A DNA stretch of 64,000 nucleotides from CAWKOH01 sp963851245 (GCA_963851245.1 CAWKOH010000012.1:1-64000), one strand, 5' to 3'. Counted from the first letter of the stretch, positions 8,575 through 18,165 are shown. Notes: generated by a model not told the origin, from the sequence alone. Numbers and translations: made by a program.

Positions 8575-9401
8575 CAGATCCACCCTCCGTGTCCTAGGGC
8601 CCCGCTCGCGGCGAGGCGGATGTAGAGGTCTGTCAGGGCTACGAAGATGAGGCTGGCCCAAGCCAGCTGCATGTGGCGCTGATTGAGCCTGGACACGACA
8701 CCCCACATCCTGAAGCGAATGGGGTGCTTGGAGAAGTGCTTGAGCCGGCCACCGATGATATGCCGGCACGAGTGGCACGAGATCGAGTACAGCCAGAGCA
8801 GGGCGGCGTTGACGACGAGGATCACGGTGCCGAGGCCGAAGTGGCTGCCGTCAGGGTGCTTGCCGAAGCCCAGGACGGCGTCGTAGGTCAGGATGCAGTT
8901 GAGGATCAAGCCCAGGAAGAAGAAGTAGCGGTGGATGTTCTGGAGGATCAGCGGAAAGCGGGTCTCACCGCTGTAGGACCTGTGCGGTTCAGCCACGGCG
9001 CACGCCGGCGGGGAGAACCAGAACGACCGGTAGTACGCCCGTCGGTAGTAGTAGCAAGTCAGGCGGAACCCGAGGGGGAAGATCAAGACGATGATGGCGG
9101 GCGAGATGCCCCACCACGAGCCGAAGATGCTCAAGTGGGGCGGTACGCCGACGTTGCCGGCGTGAGGGGAGGCGCAGTTGGTCGACAGGCAGGGTGAGTA
9201 GAACGGGGACAGGTAGGGCTTGTAATAGAAGTTGCGGTTGACGAAAGCGGCCCAGGTGGCGTACACCACGAAGGCCAGCAGCACCACGAACGATATGAGC
9301 GGCGGCACCCACCAGCGGTCGGTGCGGAGGGTTCGTTCAGGGATTGAGGCCCGCCGGCTTCGTTCCTCTACCGGCGTCGCTGGCGCTACTGGAGCTGCCA
9401 T
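8574..9401 (-). CDS. sdhC: Succinate dehydrogenase membrane anchor subunit (Sdh1 type)
   Basis: The 275-residue protein has about five transmembrane segments with heme/quinone-type histidines (NIHRYFFFLG, SISCHSCRHIIGG, NQRHMQLAWA). Its length and position as first gene before sdhA and sdhB match the single fused membrane subunit of mycobacterial Sdh1 (Rv0249c-Rv0247c), not the separate SdhC and SdhD of most bacteria. It anchors the complex and passes electrons to menaquinone. The ATG at 9401 is 106 bases from the divergent LysR gene, whose product may control the operon. Confidence 0.88.
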   Translation of the reverse strand: MAAPVAPATPVEERSRRASIPERTLRTDRWWVPPLISFVVLLAFVVYATWAAFVNRNFYYKPYLSPFYSPCLSTNCASPHAGNVGVPPHLSIFGSWWGISPAIIVLIFPLGFRLTCYYYRRAYYRSFWFSPPACAVAEPHRSYSGETRFPLILQNIHRYFFFLGLILNCILTYDAVLGFGKHPDGSHFGLGTVILVVNAALLWLYSISCHSCRHIIGGRLKHFSKHPIRFRMWGVVSRLNQRHMQLAWASLIFVALTDLYIRLAASGALGHGGWI

Positions 9402-9486
9402 ATCTCTCCTCGATGATCGACGAAATTGAGCGCCACCACCCTAAAGCCCGGTGAACTACAGGTAAAGGATAAGTTTCCTCTCAGAG

Positions 9487-9505
9487 CTATAGGCGTAGAC
9501 TATAG
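9487..9505. promoter_or_regulatory. LysR-type binding site candidate upstream of lysR
   Basis: CTATAG occurs twice with seven bases between copies, and each copy is itself palindromic, so the block reads the same on both strands at 13-base spacing. It ends two bases before the LysR ATG (9508) and lies in the region shared with the divergent sdh operon. The dyad spacing is compatible with the T-N11-A type sites used by LysR proteins. Confidence 0.5.
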
Positions 9506-9507
9506 AT

Positions 9508-10383
9508 ATGCAGTTGCACCAGCTTCGGTGCGTAGTGTCGGTGGCCGAGGAGCGCCGGTTCACGAAGGCCGCCGCTCGCCTTCATGTGGCCCAGCCGTCT
9601 GTCAGCAGCGCAGTGGCGGCCTTGGAGCAGGAGCTGGGCGCCCCCCTCTTCTACAGGGACCGCAGCGAGGTCAGCTTGACCGGAGCCGGCGAGGTTTTCC
9701 TGCCCTGGGCCCGCCAGGTGCTCGCCGACTGTGAGGCGGGGGCGGCGGCGGTTAGGGACCTTCTGGGCCTGGAGAAGGGGCGGCTGGTGCTGGGGGCGAC
9801 CCCCAGCCTTACCACCAATGTCCTCCCGCCCGTGCTGGCCGCTTTCCACGCCGCCCATCCGGGCGTGGAGCTGGCCGTGCACGAGGCGGGTTCGCAGGAA
9901 CTGGTCGCACGGTTGGAACGGGGCGAGATGCACCTGGCGGTGGTCATCCTGCCCGTGGACCGCCCCTGGGTGCAGACGGAAGCACTGATGGAGGAGGAGT
10001 TGGTCCTGGCTGTCGACGCCGGCCATCCTCTCGCCGGCCGGAGGTCGGTGCGGGTGGCCGAGCTGGAACACGTTCCGCTGGTCATGTTCAAGGACGGCTA
10101 CGACCTGCGCGAGGCGACCCTGGCCGCGTGCCGTCAGGCCGGCTTCGCCCCGGTGCTGGCCATGCAAGGCCTCGAGATGGACGGCGTACTGGCTCTGGCG
10201 TCGGCGGGGGTGGCCGCCGCCGTGGTGCCGGCCTCGGTGGTTGCGCCCTCGGGCCGGTTGCGGGCCATCCGCTTCCGAGGCGGCACCCTGAAGCGGACGA
10301 TCGGGCTGGCGTCGCGACAGGACCGCCCTTTTACCCCCGCTGCCGACGCCTTCGTTACGGCTTTGAAGAGGCACCTGGGCTGA
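9508..10383 (+). CDS. LysR family transcriptional regulator
   Basis: The 291-residue protein has the LysR winged HTH at the N-terminus (FTKAAARLHVAQPSVSSAVAALEQELGAPLFYRD, residues about 17-50) followed by two periplasmic-binding-like effector domains. LysR proteins are tetrameric activators or repressors that usually control a divergent target; here that is the sdhCAB operon. The N-terminal half resembles OxyR/CysB-type regulators, but no redox cysteine pair of OxyR spacing is obvious. The ATG at 9508 follows the CTATAG repeat directly. The stop lies one base from the convergent rhomboid stop. Confidence 0.93.
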   Translation: MQLHQLRCVVSVAEERRFTKAAARLHVAQPSVSSAVAALEQELGAPLFYRDRSEVSLTGAGEVFLPWARQVLADCEAGAAAVRDLLGLEKGRLVLGATPSLTTNVLPPVLAAFHAAHPGVELAVHEAGSQELVARLERGEMHLAVVILPVDRPWVQTEALMEEELVLAVDAGHPLAGRRSVRVAELEHVPLVMFKDGYDLREATLAACRQAGFAPVLAMQGLEMDGVLALASAGVAAAVVPASVVAPSGRLRAIRFRGGTLKRTIGLASRQDRPFTPAADAFVTALKRHLG

Positions 10384-10384
10384 C

Positions 10385-11245
10385 CTACACGTGCCCGGGC
10401 GGGAGAAGGGACAGCAGCACCAGGGGAACGATTGCTGCGGCGAATACGGCCACGCCGGCGGCCGCCGAGACGGCGGTTGGCTGCCGCCGCTCCGTGGTCC
10501 GGGCCAGGCCGTAGCCGACGGCGCCGCCCACGATCAGTCCGCCTACGTGGGCCCGCCAGTCGATGGTGGGGTCGGCGAAGCTGATCACCAGGTTGATCAC
10601 GATCAGGGCCAGGATGGTGCTGCTGTCCCAACGGTTGCGCCGGGCCAGGACGAAGTAGGCGCCCATGACGCCGAAGATGGCCCCGGACGCGCCGACTCCG
10701 ACCTCATTGACGGGGCCGATCAGATACGAGCAGACGGAGCCGCCCAGGGCCGAGGCCAGATACACGGCGAGGAAGCGGAGCCGGCCCAGCTCGGCCTCGA
10801 CCGGGGGGCCCACGATGGCCAGGGTGAGCATGTTCAGGAAGATGTGGGTAACGCTGGCGTGCAGGAAGGGGCTGGTGACCATCCGGTACCACTGGTGCCC
10901 GTAGTGGATCTGATTCGGCCAGAGACCGAACCTCACGATGTTGTGGTTGAGCTTGGTCTGCTCCCAGAGGTATACGGCGGTGTTGACGATGATCAGGGCC
11001 AGGACGACCGGCGTCATCCGGGTATTCCCGAGCCGGCCCGGGGCCCGCGGGCGCCAGCGGACAGTGGGGGAGATGCGCGCCCCCTGCTTCACGCAGCCGG
11101 CGCACTGCCAGCCCACCGGCGCCTCGCGCATGCAGTCCGGGCAGATGGGCCGGTTGCAGCGCCGGCAGATCGACCCGGCTAGCCGGTCGGGATGGGCGTA
11201 GCAGCGCGGTGGAGCGGGGGGAGCCGTGGGCTCGGGGCTCGACAT
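10385..11245 (-). CDS. Rhomboid family intramembrane serine protease with zinc-binding N-terminus
   Basis: Rhomboids cut membrane proteins inside the bilayer with a Ser-His dyad. The catalytic serine is in VGASGAIFGVMGAYF and the histidine in WRAHVGGLIVGG; the HASVTHIFLNM segment gives the conserved L-H-N-type loop helix. Before six transmembrane segments there is a B-box-like zinc motif (CYAHPDR...CRRCNRPICPDC...GWQCAGC, residues about 14-55), a common addition in actinobacterial rhomboids. I choose the ATG at 11245 (MSSPEP), giving 286 residues; the frame remains open upstream but that extension is not protein-like. Substrates are unknown. Confidence 0.92.
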   Translation of the reverse strand: MSSPEPTAPPAPPRCYAHPDRLAGSICRRCNRPICPDCMREAPVGWQCAGCVKQGARISPTVRWRPRAPGRLGNTRMTPVVLALIIVNTAVYLWEQTKLNHNIVRFGLWPNQIHYGHQWYRMVTSPFLHASVTHIFLNMLTLAIVGPPVEAELGRLRFLAVYLASALGGSVCSYLIGPVNEVGVGASGAIFGVMGAYFVLARRNRWDSSTILALIVINLVISFADPTIDWRAHVGGLIVGGAVGYGLARTTERRQPTAVSAAAGVAVFAAAIVPLVLLSLLPPGHV

Positions 11246-11261
11246 TCCTCCCAATCCTGGC

Positions 11262-11909
<648 letters not shown>

Positions 11910-12084
11910 CGGTCACCATGGGAGCAGGCTATTGGGGGGTATCGGTGGGGGCCGGAAAGTGCCTGGTGCGGGGCGGCCGGCGGCTGGGTGCGGGTGTGCT
12001 GGCGCCGTCCACCTGGACTTCTTGATCATAACCTGGTTCGTCTCGGTGCCATTTGATGCTCTCGGAGTCAATTCAGTGCCTTTT

Positions 12085-12101
12085 GGTGCCTAACTGGCAC
12101 C
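12085..12101. terminator. Short hairpin, possible terminator of the ABC exporter operon
   Basis: GGTGCC-TAACT-GGCACC forms a six-base stem behind the permease gene on the minus strand. The right arm belongs to a direct repeat TGGCACCCAGAC (two copies, about 12095 and 12114). There is no T-run of note, so a terminator role is only tentative. Confidence 0.35.
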
Positions 12102-12149
12102 CAGACGCCGAAGTGGCACCCAGACAGCCGTCGTCGTGGCTTCCGAGGC

Positions 12150-12219
12150 GCCACGCCGCCACGCCCCCACGCCGCCGCCACGCCGCCACGCCCCCACGCC
12201 GCCGCCACGCCGCCACGCC
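12150..12219. repeat. 27-base GC-rich tandem repeat
   Basis: Two complete copies of a 27-base unit (12150-12176 and 12177-12203) are followed by 16 bases of a third copy. The unit itself is built from GCCAC and GCC(C) subrepeats. It ends 16 bases before the stop of the ABC permease gene and lies outside coding sequence. There are no spacers, so it is not a CRISPR array. Confidence 0.85.
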
Positions 12220-12235
12220 GGCGCCCGCGTACCCC

Positions 12236-13060
12236 CTACGCGTCGCGTCGCTGAAGAAGGCTGAACGCGACGACCAGCACCACGCCGACGAACAACGCCA
12301 TCTCACCGAAGCCCAGCCACGCCGTCATGGTGTGGCTATCCCGGACCGTCATGGCCACCTGCGAGCCGGCGTTGGTGGGCCAGTACTTCTCGATGGGGTT
12401 GGCCAGCCAGGAGGGAAGGGCCAGCGCGATGCCCGGGAGGACGAACAGCATGGCCACGACCACCGCGATGGCGGCGGCAGCCTGGCGGAGGAGCAGGCCC
12501 AGGGCGGCGCCCATTACGGCGATCAGGGCCAGATACAGCCCGGCCCCGATCACCGCCCGGAGAACCAGATGCTGGTGCAGGCTGGCGGAGGGGGCCTTGC
12601 CGTGGATGAGCGCCTGCCCCAAAAGGAAGGTGACGAAGGCGATGATCTCGCCCGTCACCAGCGCGATGGCGCTGAACACCGTCAGCTTGGCTCCCATCAG
12701 GCGGCCCCGTTTGGGCACCGCGGCCAGGCTGGTGCGGATCATCCCGGTCGCGTATTCACCGGTGATGATCATTACGCCCAGGATCCCGAATGCCAGCTGG
12801 GCGATCTCGAGGCTCCGAAGGCTGTGGTCGGTCGGGTTCCAGCCGATGTGGATGCCTGGGTCGGTGCGGTAACGGCTGGCACCCAGACCGCTGATCAGTG
12901 CGCCCAGGCCGATGCCCAGCAGAGCTGCTGCGAAGATCGTCCAGTAGGTGGACTGGACCGAGCGGATCTTGGTCCACTCGGATCGCAGAGCGTCGGTGAA
13001 CGTGGCCCGCCGGAAGGGCGTACGACCGGGTTCCACCGGGGTCAGGACGGCCGCCATCAC
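12236..13060 (-). CDS. ABC-2 type exporter permease
   Basis: The 274-residue protein starts with a cytoplasmic segment ending in FTDALRSEWTKIRSVQSTYW, typical of ABC-2 permeases of the NatB/YhaP group, followed by six transmembrane segments (about 40-58, 92-110, 120-150, 168-200, 205-225 and 245-268). The start overlaps the stop of the ATP-binding gene by four bases (ATGA), so the two subunits are translationally coupled. The exported substrate is unknown; actinobacterial pairs of this type are often labelled antibiotic or bacitracin transporters without direct evidence. Confidence 0.88.
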   Translation of the reverse strand: MMAAVLTPVEPGRTPFRRATFTDALRSEWTKIRSVQSTYWTIFAAALLGIGLGALISGLGASRYRTDPGIHIGWNPTDHSLRSLEIAQLAFGILGVMIITGEYATGMIRTSLAAVPKRGRLMGAKLTVFSAIALVTGEIIAFVTFLLGQALIHGKAPSASLHQHLVLRAVIGAGLYLALIAVMGAALGLLLRQAAAAIAVVVAMLFVLPGIALALPSWLANPIEKYWPTNAGSQVAMTVRDSHTMTAWLGFGEMALFVGVVLVVAFSLLQRRDA

Positions 13061-13971
13061 GCCACCTTCCCAGTCGCGTGGAACTCCACGCTGTCCTGGG
13101 TCAACTCCATGAAAGCTTCCTCGAGTGACGCCCGGTGGGGGGTCAACTCGTGCAGCACCACGCCGGCGGCGGCGGCCACCTCGCCGATGCGGGCCGCTTC
13201 CAGCCCGTACACCTCGAGTGCTCCATCAGAGCCGCCGGTCAGCGTCGCTCCCGCCTGCGTCAATAGCGGAGCCAGCCGGCCGGCCTCGGGCGACGCCACC
13301 CGAACCGAGCCGCGTGAACTGGAGTTGACGAATTCGTTGACGCTCTCGTCCCGGATGAGCTTGCCCCTTCCGATGACGACCACATGGTCGGCGGTGAGGG
13401 CCATCTCGCTCATCAGATGGCTGGATACGAATACCGAGCGGCCTTCTGCGGCCAGCGCCTTCATGAGCTGGCGAACCCAGGCGATGCCCTCCGGGTCGAG
13501 CCCGTTCACGGGTTCGTCGAAGATCAGAACCTCCGGGTCGCCCAGCAGGGCCGCCGCTATGCCCAACCGCTGGCCCATGCCGAGGGAGAAACCGCCCGCT
13601 CGCCGCTTGGCCGCAGTCTCGAGACCGACGATGGCCAGGACCTCGTCGACCCGGCGGGCGGGTATCCCGTTGCTCTGGGCCAGGCACAGCAGGTGGTAGT
13701 AGGCCTTCCTCCCGCCGTGCCACGCCTTCGGGTCGAGGAGGGACCCGACCTCGCGCAGCGGGGCGGGGAGGTCGCGGTAGAAGCGCCCGGTGAAGGTTGC
13801 CTGGCCCCGGTCGGGATGATCGAGACCGAGCAACATGCGCATCGTGGTCGTCTTGCCCGCCCCGTTGGGCCCGAGGAAACCGGTCACGAGACCGGGCTTG
13901 ACGTCAAAACTCAAGTCATCGACGGCGAGCGTCTGGCCGTAGTGCTTGGTGAGGTTGCGAGCCTCGATCAT
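13057..13971 (-). CDS. ABC exporter ATP-binding protein
   Basis: The 304-residue protein has Walker A GPNGAGKTTT (residues about 36-45), signature FSLGMGQRLGIAAALL, Walker B VLIFDEPVNGLDPEG and the H-loop in FVSSHLMSEM. The C-terminal 80 residues form the extra domain usual for DrrA/NatA-type exporters. It drives the permease at 12236-13060. It is divergent from a second ABC system starting at 14069, so this region holds two complete exporters back to back. Confidence 0.93.
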   Translation of the reverse strand: MIEARNLTKHYGQTLAVDDLSFDVKPGLVTGFLGPNGAGKTTTMRMLLGLDHPDRGQATFTGRFYRDLPAPLREVGSLLDPKAWHGGRKAYYHLLCLAQSNGIPARRVDEVLAIVGLETAAKRRAGGFSLGMGQRLGIAAALLGDPEVLIFDEPVNGLDPEGIAWVRQLMKALAAEGRSVFVSSHLMSEMALTADHVVVIGRGKLIRDESVNEFVNSSSRGSVRVASPEAGRLAPLLTQAGATLTGGSDGALEVYGLEAARIGEVAAAAGVVLHELTPHRASLEEAFMELTQDSVEFHATGKVA

Positions 13972-14068
13972 CCGGTCCTCCTGAATGGGCCTTCCACGCG
14001 GTCGGCCCGACGTATCAGCGATGATGCGCTACTCCGGTGCCCCGCGCATCCCGCTCGGGGAGTATTTC

Positions 14069-15112
14069 ATGCTCCTACCGCGGTATGAGCGCGCCCCGAC
14101 GAGCGCGGTACCGTCGGGCGCCGTGCCTGTTGCTGTTGGACCCGCCATCTCCGTGTCGGGGTTGGTCGTGCGTTACGGAGAGGTTGTGGCGGTCGACGGC
14201 GTCGGGCTCGAGGCCCTACCCGGTCAGGTAGTGGCACTGCTCGGCCGCAACGGGGCAGGCAAGACCAGCACGGTAGAGGCCCTGGAGGGTTACCGGGCCT
14301 CGGCCGGAGGTCGGATCGAGGTTCTGGGTCTTGACCCGCGGCGGCCTGACCAGCACCACCGGCTGACCCGTCGCATGGGGGTCATGCTGCAGAAGGGAGG
14401 TGTATATCCGGCCATGAGCCCGGCCGAGGCGCTCGATTTGTTCTCGCGTTACTACGACGACCCGGTGAGCCCGGCCGATCTGATCGAACGTCTCGATCTC
14501 GGAGCTGTGGCCGGCACGCCCTGGCGGCGCCTCTCCGGGGGTGAGCAGCAGCGGGTGTCCCTGGCGCTGGCCCTGGTGGGCCGGCCCGAGGTGGTGTTCC
14601 TCGACGAGCCCACTGCGGGCGTCGATCCGCGAGGGCGCCTGGCCATAAGGGAGGAAATTGCCGCCCTGCGCGCGGCCGGCGTCTGCGTCCTGCTGACGAC
14701 CCATGAGCTGCCCGAGGCCGAGCGCCTGGCCGACCACATCGTCATCATCGACAGGGGCCACGTGGTGGCGGCGGGCACTGCGGCCGAGCTGACTGCGACC
14801 GGTCCCGGCGATGTGGGGATGATCCGCTTCGGTGCCCCGCCCGGGCTGGACACGGTCGCCCTCGGGCTGGCTTTGAAGGCCGCCGTGAGGGAGGAGTCAC
14901 CCGGCGAGTACTCGGTAGAGGCCCCGGGAGCCCCGGCCACGATCGCCAGTTTGGCCGCCTGGCTGGCCGAGCGGGAGCTGCCACTGGCCGACCTGAGAGT
15001 GACCCGGCTGCGGTTGGAGGACGTCTTCCTGCAGTTGACTGCGGACAGCCCGACGGTGGCCGCCCAGGCGCCCTCCGGCCGCGCCCACCGCCGCCGAGGC
15101 CGGTCCCGATGA
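14069..15112 (+). CDS. ABC exporter ATP-binding protein (second system)
   Basis: This 347-residue ATPase has Walker A LLGRNGAGKTSTVEAL, signature RLSGGEQQRVSLALALVG, Walker B VVFLDEPTAGVDPRG and H-loop LTTHELPEAERL. I choose the ATG at 14069 because GGGGAG lies seven bases upstream; the frame is open from 13985, and a GTG at 14122 just before the conserved domain is an alternative. It overlaps the permease gene by four bases (ATGA). In mycobacteria and relatives a similar ABC pair lies beside the heme A synthase genes, as here. Confidence 0.92.
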   Translation: MLLPRYERAPTSAVPSGAVPVAVGPAISVSGLVVRYGEVVAVDGVGLEALPGQVVALLGRNGAGKTSTVEALEGYRASAGGRIEVLGLDPRRPDQHHRLTRRMGVMLQKGGVYPAMSPAEALDLFSRYYDDPVSPADLIERLDLGAVAGTPWRRLSGGEQQRVSLALALVGRPEVVFLDEPTAGVDPRGRLAIREEIAALRAAGVCVLLTTHELPEAERLADHIVIIDRGHVVAAGTAAELTATGPGDVGMIRFGAPPGLDTVALGLALKAAVREESPGEYSVEAPGAPATIASLAAWLAERELPLADLRVTRLRLEDVFLQLTADSPTVAAQAPSGRAHRRRGRSR

Positions 15113-15837
15113 GATCGCTAACCGCTCAGGTGGGAGCAGAGCTACGCCTCACCATCCGCCGGGGGGACTCCGTCCTGCTGAACCTGGCCATCCCGGTCGG
15201 GCTGCTCGTCTTCTTCTCGCTGGTCGATGTGCTGCCGAAACCCAGCGGCGTCACCCACGCCGTCGACTTCCTCACCCCGGGCATCCTCGCTCTCGCCGTG
15301 ATGTCGACCGCCATGGTCAGCCTCGGCATCGCCACCGGGTTCGAGAGGCAGTACGGAGTGCTCAAGCGGCTCGGTTCCACCCCGCTCGGCCGGCCGCGGC
15401 TGCTGGCCGGAAAAATGACGTCGGTCGTGGCCATCGAAGCCTTCCAGGTGGCCGTAATCGTCGTGGTGGCCGCGCTCCTGGGCTGGAATCCCGGTGGTTC
15501 GCCGGGGCTGGCGATTCCGGCCATCCTGCTGGGCACCATCGCTTTCGCCGGCCTGGGACTGCTCATGGCCGGCACGTTGCGGGCCGAGGTGACCCTGGCC
15601 GCGGCCAATGGCCTGTACCTGGTGCTGCTGTTGCTGGGCGGGATGATCTTCCCGTTGTCGAAGCTGCCCAGCGGCCTCCGGGCCGTAGCCGAGGCGCTGC
15701 CGGCGGCGGCCCTGTCAGAGGCGCTCCGAGGCGCTACCACCGCCGGCGGATCGATCCCGGGCCGGGCCTGGGTGGTCCTGGTGGTGTGGGCCGTCCTGGC
15801 TCCACTGGCGGCGGCCCGCACCTTCCGGTGGGAGTAG
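15109..15837 (+). CDS. ABC-2 type exporter permease (second system)
   Basis: The 242-residue protein has six transmembrane segments in the ABC2_membrane pattern, starting with the amphipathic LTAQVGAELRLTIRRGDS and including the conserved LRAVAEALPAAALSEALRG segment before the last helix. It pairs with the ATPase that overlaps it. It converges with ctaB, whose stop is 12 bases away. A role in cytochrome oxidase maturation has been suggested by neighbourhood in other actinobacteria, but nothing in the sequence proves it. Confidence 0.88.
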   Translation: MRSLTAQVGAELRLTIRRGDSVLLNLAIPVGLLVFFSLVDVLPKPSGVTHAVDFLTPGILALAVMSTAMVSLGIATGFERQYGVLKRLGSTPLGRPRLLAGKMTSVVAIEAFQVAVIVVVAALLGWNPGGSPGLAIPAILLGTIAFAGLGLLMAGTLRAEVTLAAANGLYLVLLLLGGMIFPLSKLPSGLRAVAEALPAAALSEALRGATTAGGSIPGRAWVVLVVWAVLAPLAAARTFRWE

Positions 15838-15849
15838 TCCGGCGAGCGC

Positions 15850-16758
15850 CTAGTGGAAGATCAGCTGGTCCGCACCCATCGCCACGAAGAGGAGGGTGAC
15901 GTAGGTGATCGACCAGCGGAAGAGGTTCATGGCCAGAGCCTCGGTCGGGTTCCGCCACAACCGGTAGGCCATGGCGCAGAACACCGTGCCGAGTACCGCA
16001 GCGCTGGCCCAATAGATGGGACCCATCCCCGCCGTCCACCCGAACACCAGCGATACCGCGGCCACCAGCACCGAGTAGGCCATGATCTGGGTGGCCGTGC
16101 GCTTGAACGTGGTGACCACCGGCATCATCGGCACGTCGACCGACTTGTAGTCGTCGCGGTAGCGGATGGCGAGGGCCCAGAAGTGTGGCGGCGTCCACAC
16201 GAACATGAGGGCGAAGAGGACGAGCGGGGCCCAGCCCACGCTGTCGCGCACCGCGGCCCAGCCGACCAGGACCGGCACCGCCCCCGCCGCCCCGCCGATG
16301 ACGATGTTCTGGCGGGAGGTCCGCTTCAACCACAGGGTGTACACGAAGACGTAGAAGAGCATGGCGCAGACCGCCAGCAGGGCCGACAGGAGGTTGACGG
16401 CCGTCCACAGCTCGACGAACGCCACCACTTCCAGCCCGATCGCGAACACCAGGGCCTGAGCCGGCGAGACCACGCCTGTGACCAGCGGCCGGGTCCGGGT
16501 CCGGTGCATCACCGCGTCGATGTCGCGGTCGACGAACATGTTGATGGCGTTGGCACCACCCGCGGCAAGAGTGCCCCCGACCAGGGTCGCCACCATCAGC
16601 CAGATCTTCGGTACCCCGCGGGCCGCCACCACCATGGTCGGAAGGGTGGTCACGAGCAGCAGCTCGATGATTCGCGGCTTCGTGAGCGCCACGAAACCGC
16701 CCAAGCGCCGGGCAAGAGAGAGTTCGCCCTGCTGGGCCGGGACTACCGCGACGGACAT
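15850..16758 (-). CDS. ctaB: Protoheme IX farnesyltransferase (heme O synthase)
   Basis: CtaB attaches a farnesyl group to heme B to give heme O, the first step to the heme A of aa3 oxidases. The 302-residue protein has the UbiA-family fold with about nine transmembrane segments. The first Asp-rich motif is in GGANAINMFVDRDIDAVMHRT and the second polar loop is WALAIRYRDDYKSVDVPMMP, both typical of heme O synthases. It is divergent from ctaA with 89 bases between, the usual pairing in actinobacteria. Confidence 0.96.
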   Translation of the reverse strand: MSVAVVPAQQGELSLARRLGGFVALTKPRIIELLLVTTLPTMVVAARGVPKIWLMVATLVGGTLAAGGANAINMFVDRDIDAVMHRTRTRPLVTGVVSPAQALVFAIGLEVVAFVELWTAVNLLSALLAVCAMLFYVFVYTLWLKRTSRQNIVIGGAAGAVPVLVGWAAVRDSVGWAPLVLFALMFVWTPPHFWALAIRYRDDYKSVDVPMMPVVTTFKRTATQIMAYSVLVAAVSLVFGWTAGMGPIYWASAAVLGTVFCAMAYRLWRNPTEALAMNLFRWSITYVTLLFVAMGADQLIFH

Positions 16759-16847
16759 CGGACCCCGAGACTATGGCAGCGCAACGCCTACGAACAAAGC
16801 GGGCGCCGGGTGGGACCGCGGCGGCGTCGGTCATAGCATGGGGGCCG

Positions 16848-17868
16848 ATGGACAGCCCGCCCGACCGCCCGACCCCTTCGCCGCCGCCGCGCCTGGCGGT
16901 GTCGCCGCGGGCGTTCCGGATAGTGGCGGTGGTGTCGGTCTGGGCCCTGGCCTTGACCATCGTCTCCGGGGCCGCCGTCCGGCTCACCGGTTCCGGGTTG
17001 GGCTGCCCGGACTGGCCGTCCTGCACCACCTCGAGCGTGGTGGCGCCGCTGCAAGCCCACGCCTGGATCGAGTTCGGCAACCGCCTCATCAACGCCTTTG
17101 TCACCGTGGCGTCCCTTGGTGCTTTGGTGGCAGCCCTCTTACGCGTCCCGAAGCGCCGTGACCTGACGCTCCTGGCTGTACGGGCTGTTGGCAGGCTTGA
17201 TCGCGGAGGTCGTGCTCGGAGCCCTGGTGGTGGAGTTCAAACTGGCGCCGGGCCTCGTTTCCGCTCATTTCCTCCTCGGCTTGGTTGTCCTGGTCGATGC
17301 CGTCGTCCTCAGCCACCGGGCCGGCCTGCCCGACGATCCGGTCCTCGCGGGCCGCCCGGCGCCGGTTCGCCTGGTGGGTCGAACCCAGGTCGCGCTGGCC
17401 CGCGTGATGCTGGTGGCCTTATCGGTGGTGGTCGTGTTGGGAACGATCGTGACTTCCACCGGTCCCCACGGCGGAAGTCCGGACACCCCCCGCTTCCACC
17501 TTTCTCTGCATCGGGTGGCCCAGCTGCATGGCACCTCAGCCGAGGTGTTCCTTGGCATCACCATCGTCACTCTGTGGAGCCTGGGCCGGAGTGGTGCGCC
17601 CAGGGTGGTTATGAGGCGGGCCCAGATTGTCTTGCTGGCCCTGGCCCTCCAGGCCGTGGTCGGGTACACGCAATACCTCAACGGTGACCCCGTGGCCCTG
17701 GTCGCTGTGCACGTGGCCGGCGCCAGTGTGCTGGTCATCGCGGCTGTCCGCTTCTATCTTGGGTTATGGGCCTATCCGGCCGAACCGCCCGGTTCCGCGA
17801 TCCGACCCGAGACCGCCGGCAGCCGGGTCGCCTCCGACGACAGCCCGGCCCTGTCTTCCACCACCTGA
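16848..17868 (+). CDS. ctaA: Heme A synthase (COX15/CtaA), interrupted by one frameshift
   Basis: CtaA oxidises the C8 methyl group of heme O to a formyl group to make heme A. The N-terminal part has AVRLTGSGLGCPDWPSC, the cysteine-pair loop, then the helix HAWIEFGNRLINAFVTV with a heme-ligand histidine. The second part has the matching C-terminal four-helix half with HFLLG, HRVAQLHGTSAEVFLG and VHVAGASVLV. The two halves are in different frames; the change is at about 17175-17188, where WLYGLLAGLIAEVVLG would continue the first half. Either one base has been gained or two lost. Because the gene is needed for aa3 oxidase and the rest is intact, I suspect a sequence error. Start ATG at 16848, just behind GGGGG. 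Confidence 0.9.
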
Positions 17869-17871
17869 TCC

Positions 17872-18165
17872 ATGCCTTCCGCCGCACCCGTCGAGATCAA
17901 AGAACCCGAGCTGGGCGAGGTCACGGCCAGCGACCTGCCCTGGAAGGTCATCGTCTGGAACGACCCCATCAACCTGATGTCCTACGTCACCTTCGTGTTC
18001 CAGAAGCTGTTCGGGTACAGCCTCGAGAAGGCCGAGAAGCTGATGCTCGACGTACACCTCAAGGGGAAGGCGATCGTGTCCCACGGGCCCCGGGAGAAGG
18101 CCGAGCTGGACGTTTTCCGCCTCCATGAGCACGGGCTGTGGGCGACCATGGAGCACGACCGCTGA
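17872..18165 (+). CDS. clpS: ATP-dependent Clp protease adaptor ClpS
   Basis: ClpS delivers N-degron substrates to the ClpAP/ClpCP protease. The 97-residue protein has the conserved WKVIVWNDPINLMSYVTFVFQKLFGYS, including the N-D motif that binds the N-terminal residue, and the EKAEKLMLDVHLKGKAIV helix. Its start lies three bases behind ctaA. It overlaps the DUF2017 gene, a partner found directly after clpS throughout actinobacteria. Confidence 0.95.
   Translation: MPSAAPVEIKEPELGEVTASDLPWKVIVWNDPINLMSYVTFVFQKLFGYSLEKAEKLMLDVHLKGKAIVSHGPREKAELDVFRLHEHGLWATMEHDR

Noticed and set aside
12150..12219. CRISPR-like array
   Set aside because: Copies follow each other directly without spacers, and no cas gene is nearby.
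12053..13699. 548-codon plus-strand frame opposite the ABC exporter genes
   Set aside because: Covers the tandem repeat and the reverse of two identified genes; a high-GC shadow.
15734..17104. 456-codon minus-strand frame over ctaB and ctaA
   Set aside because: A different frame of ctaB with low-complexity Arg/Gly content.
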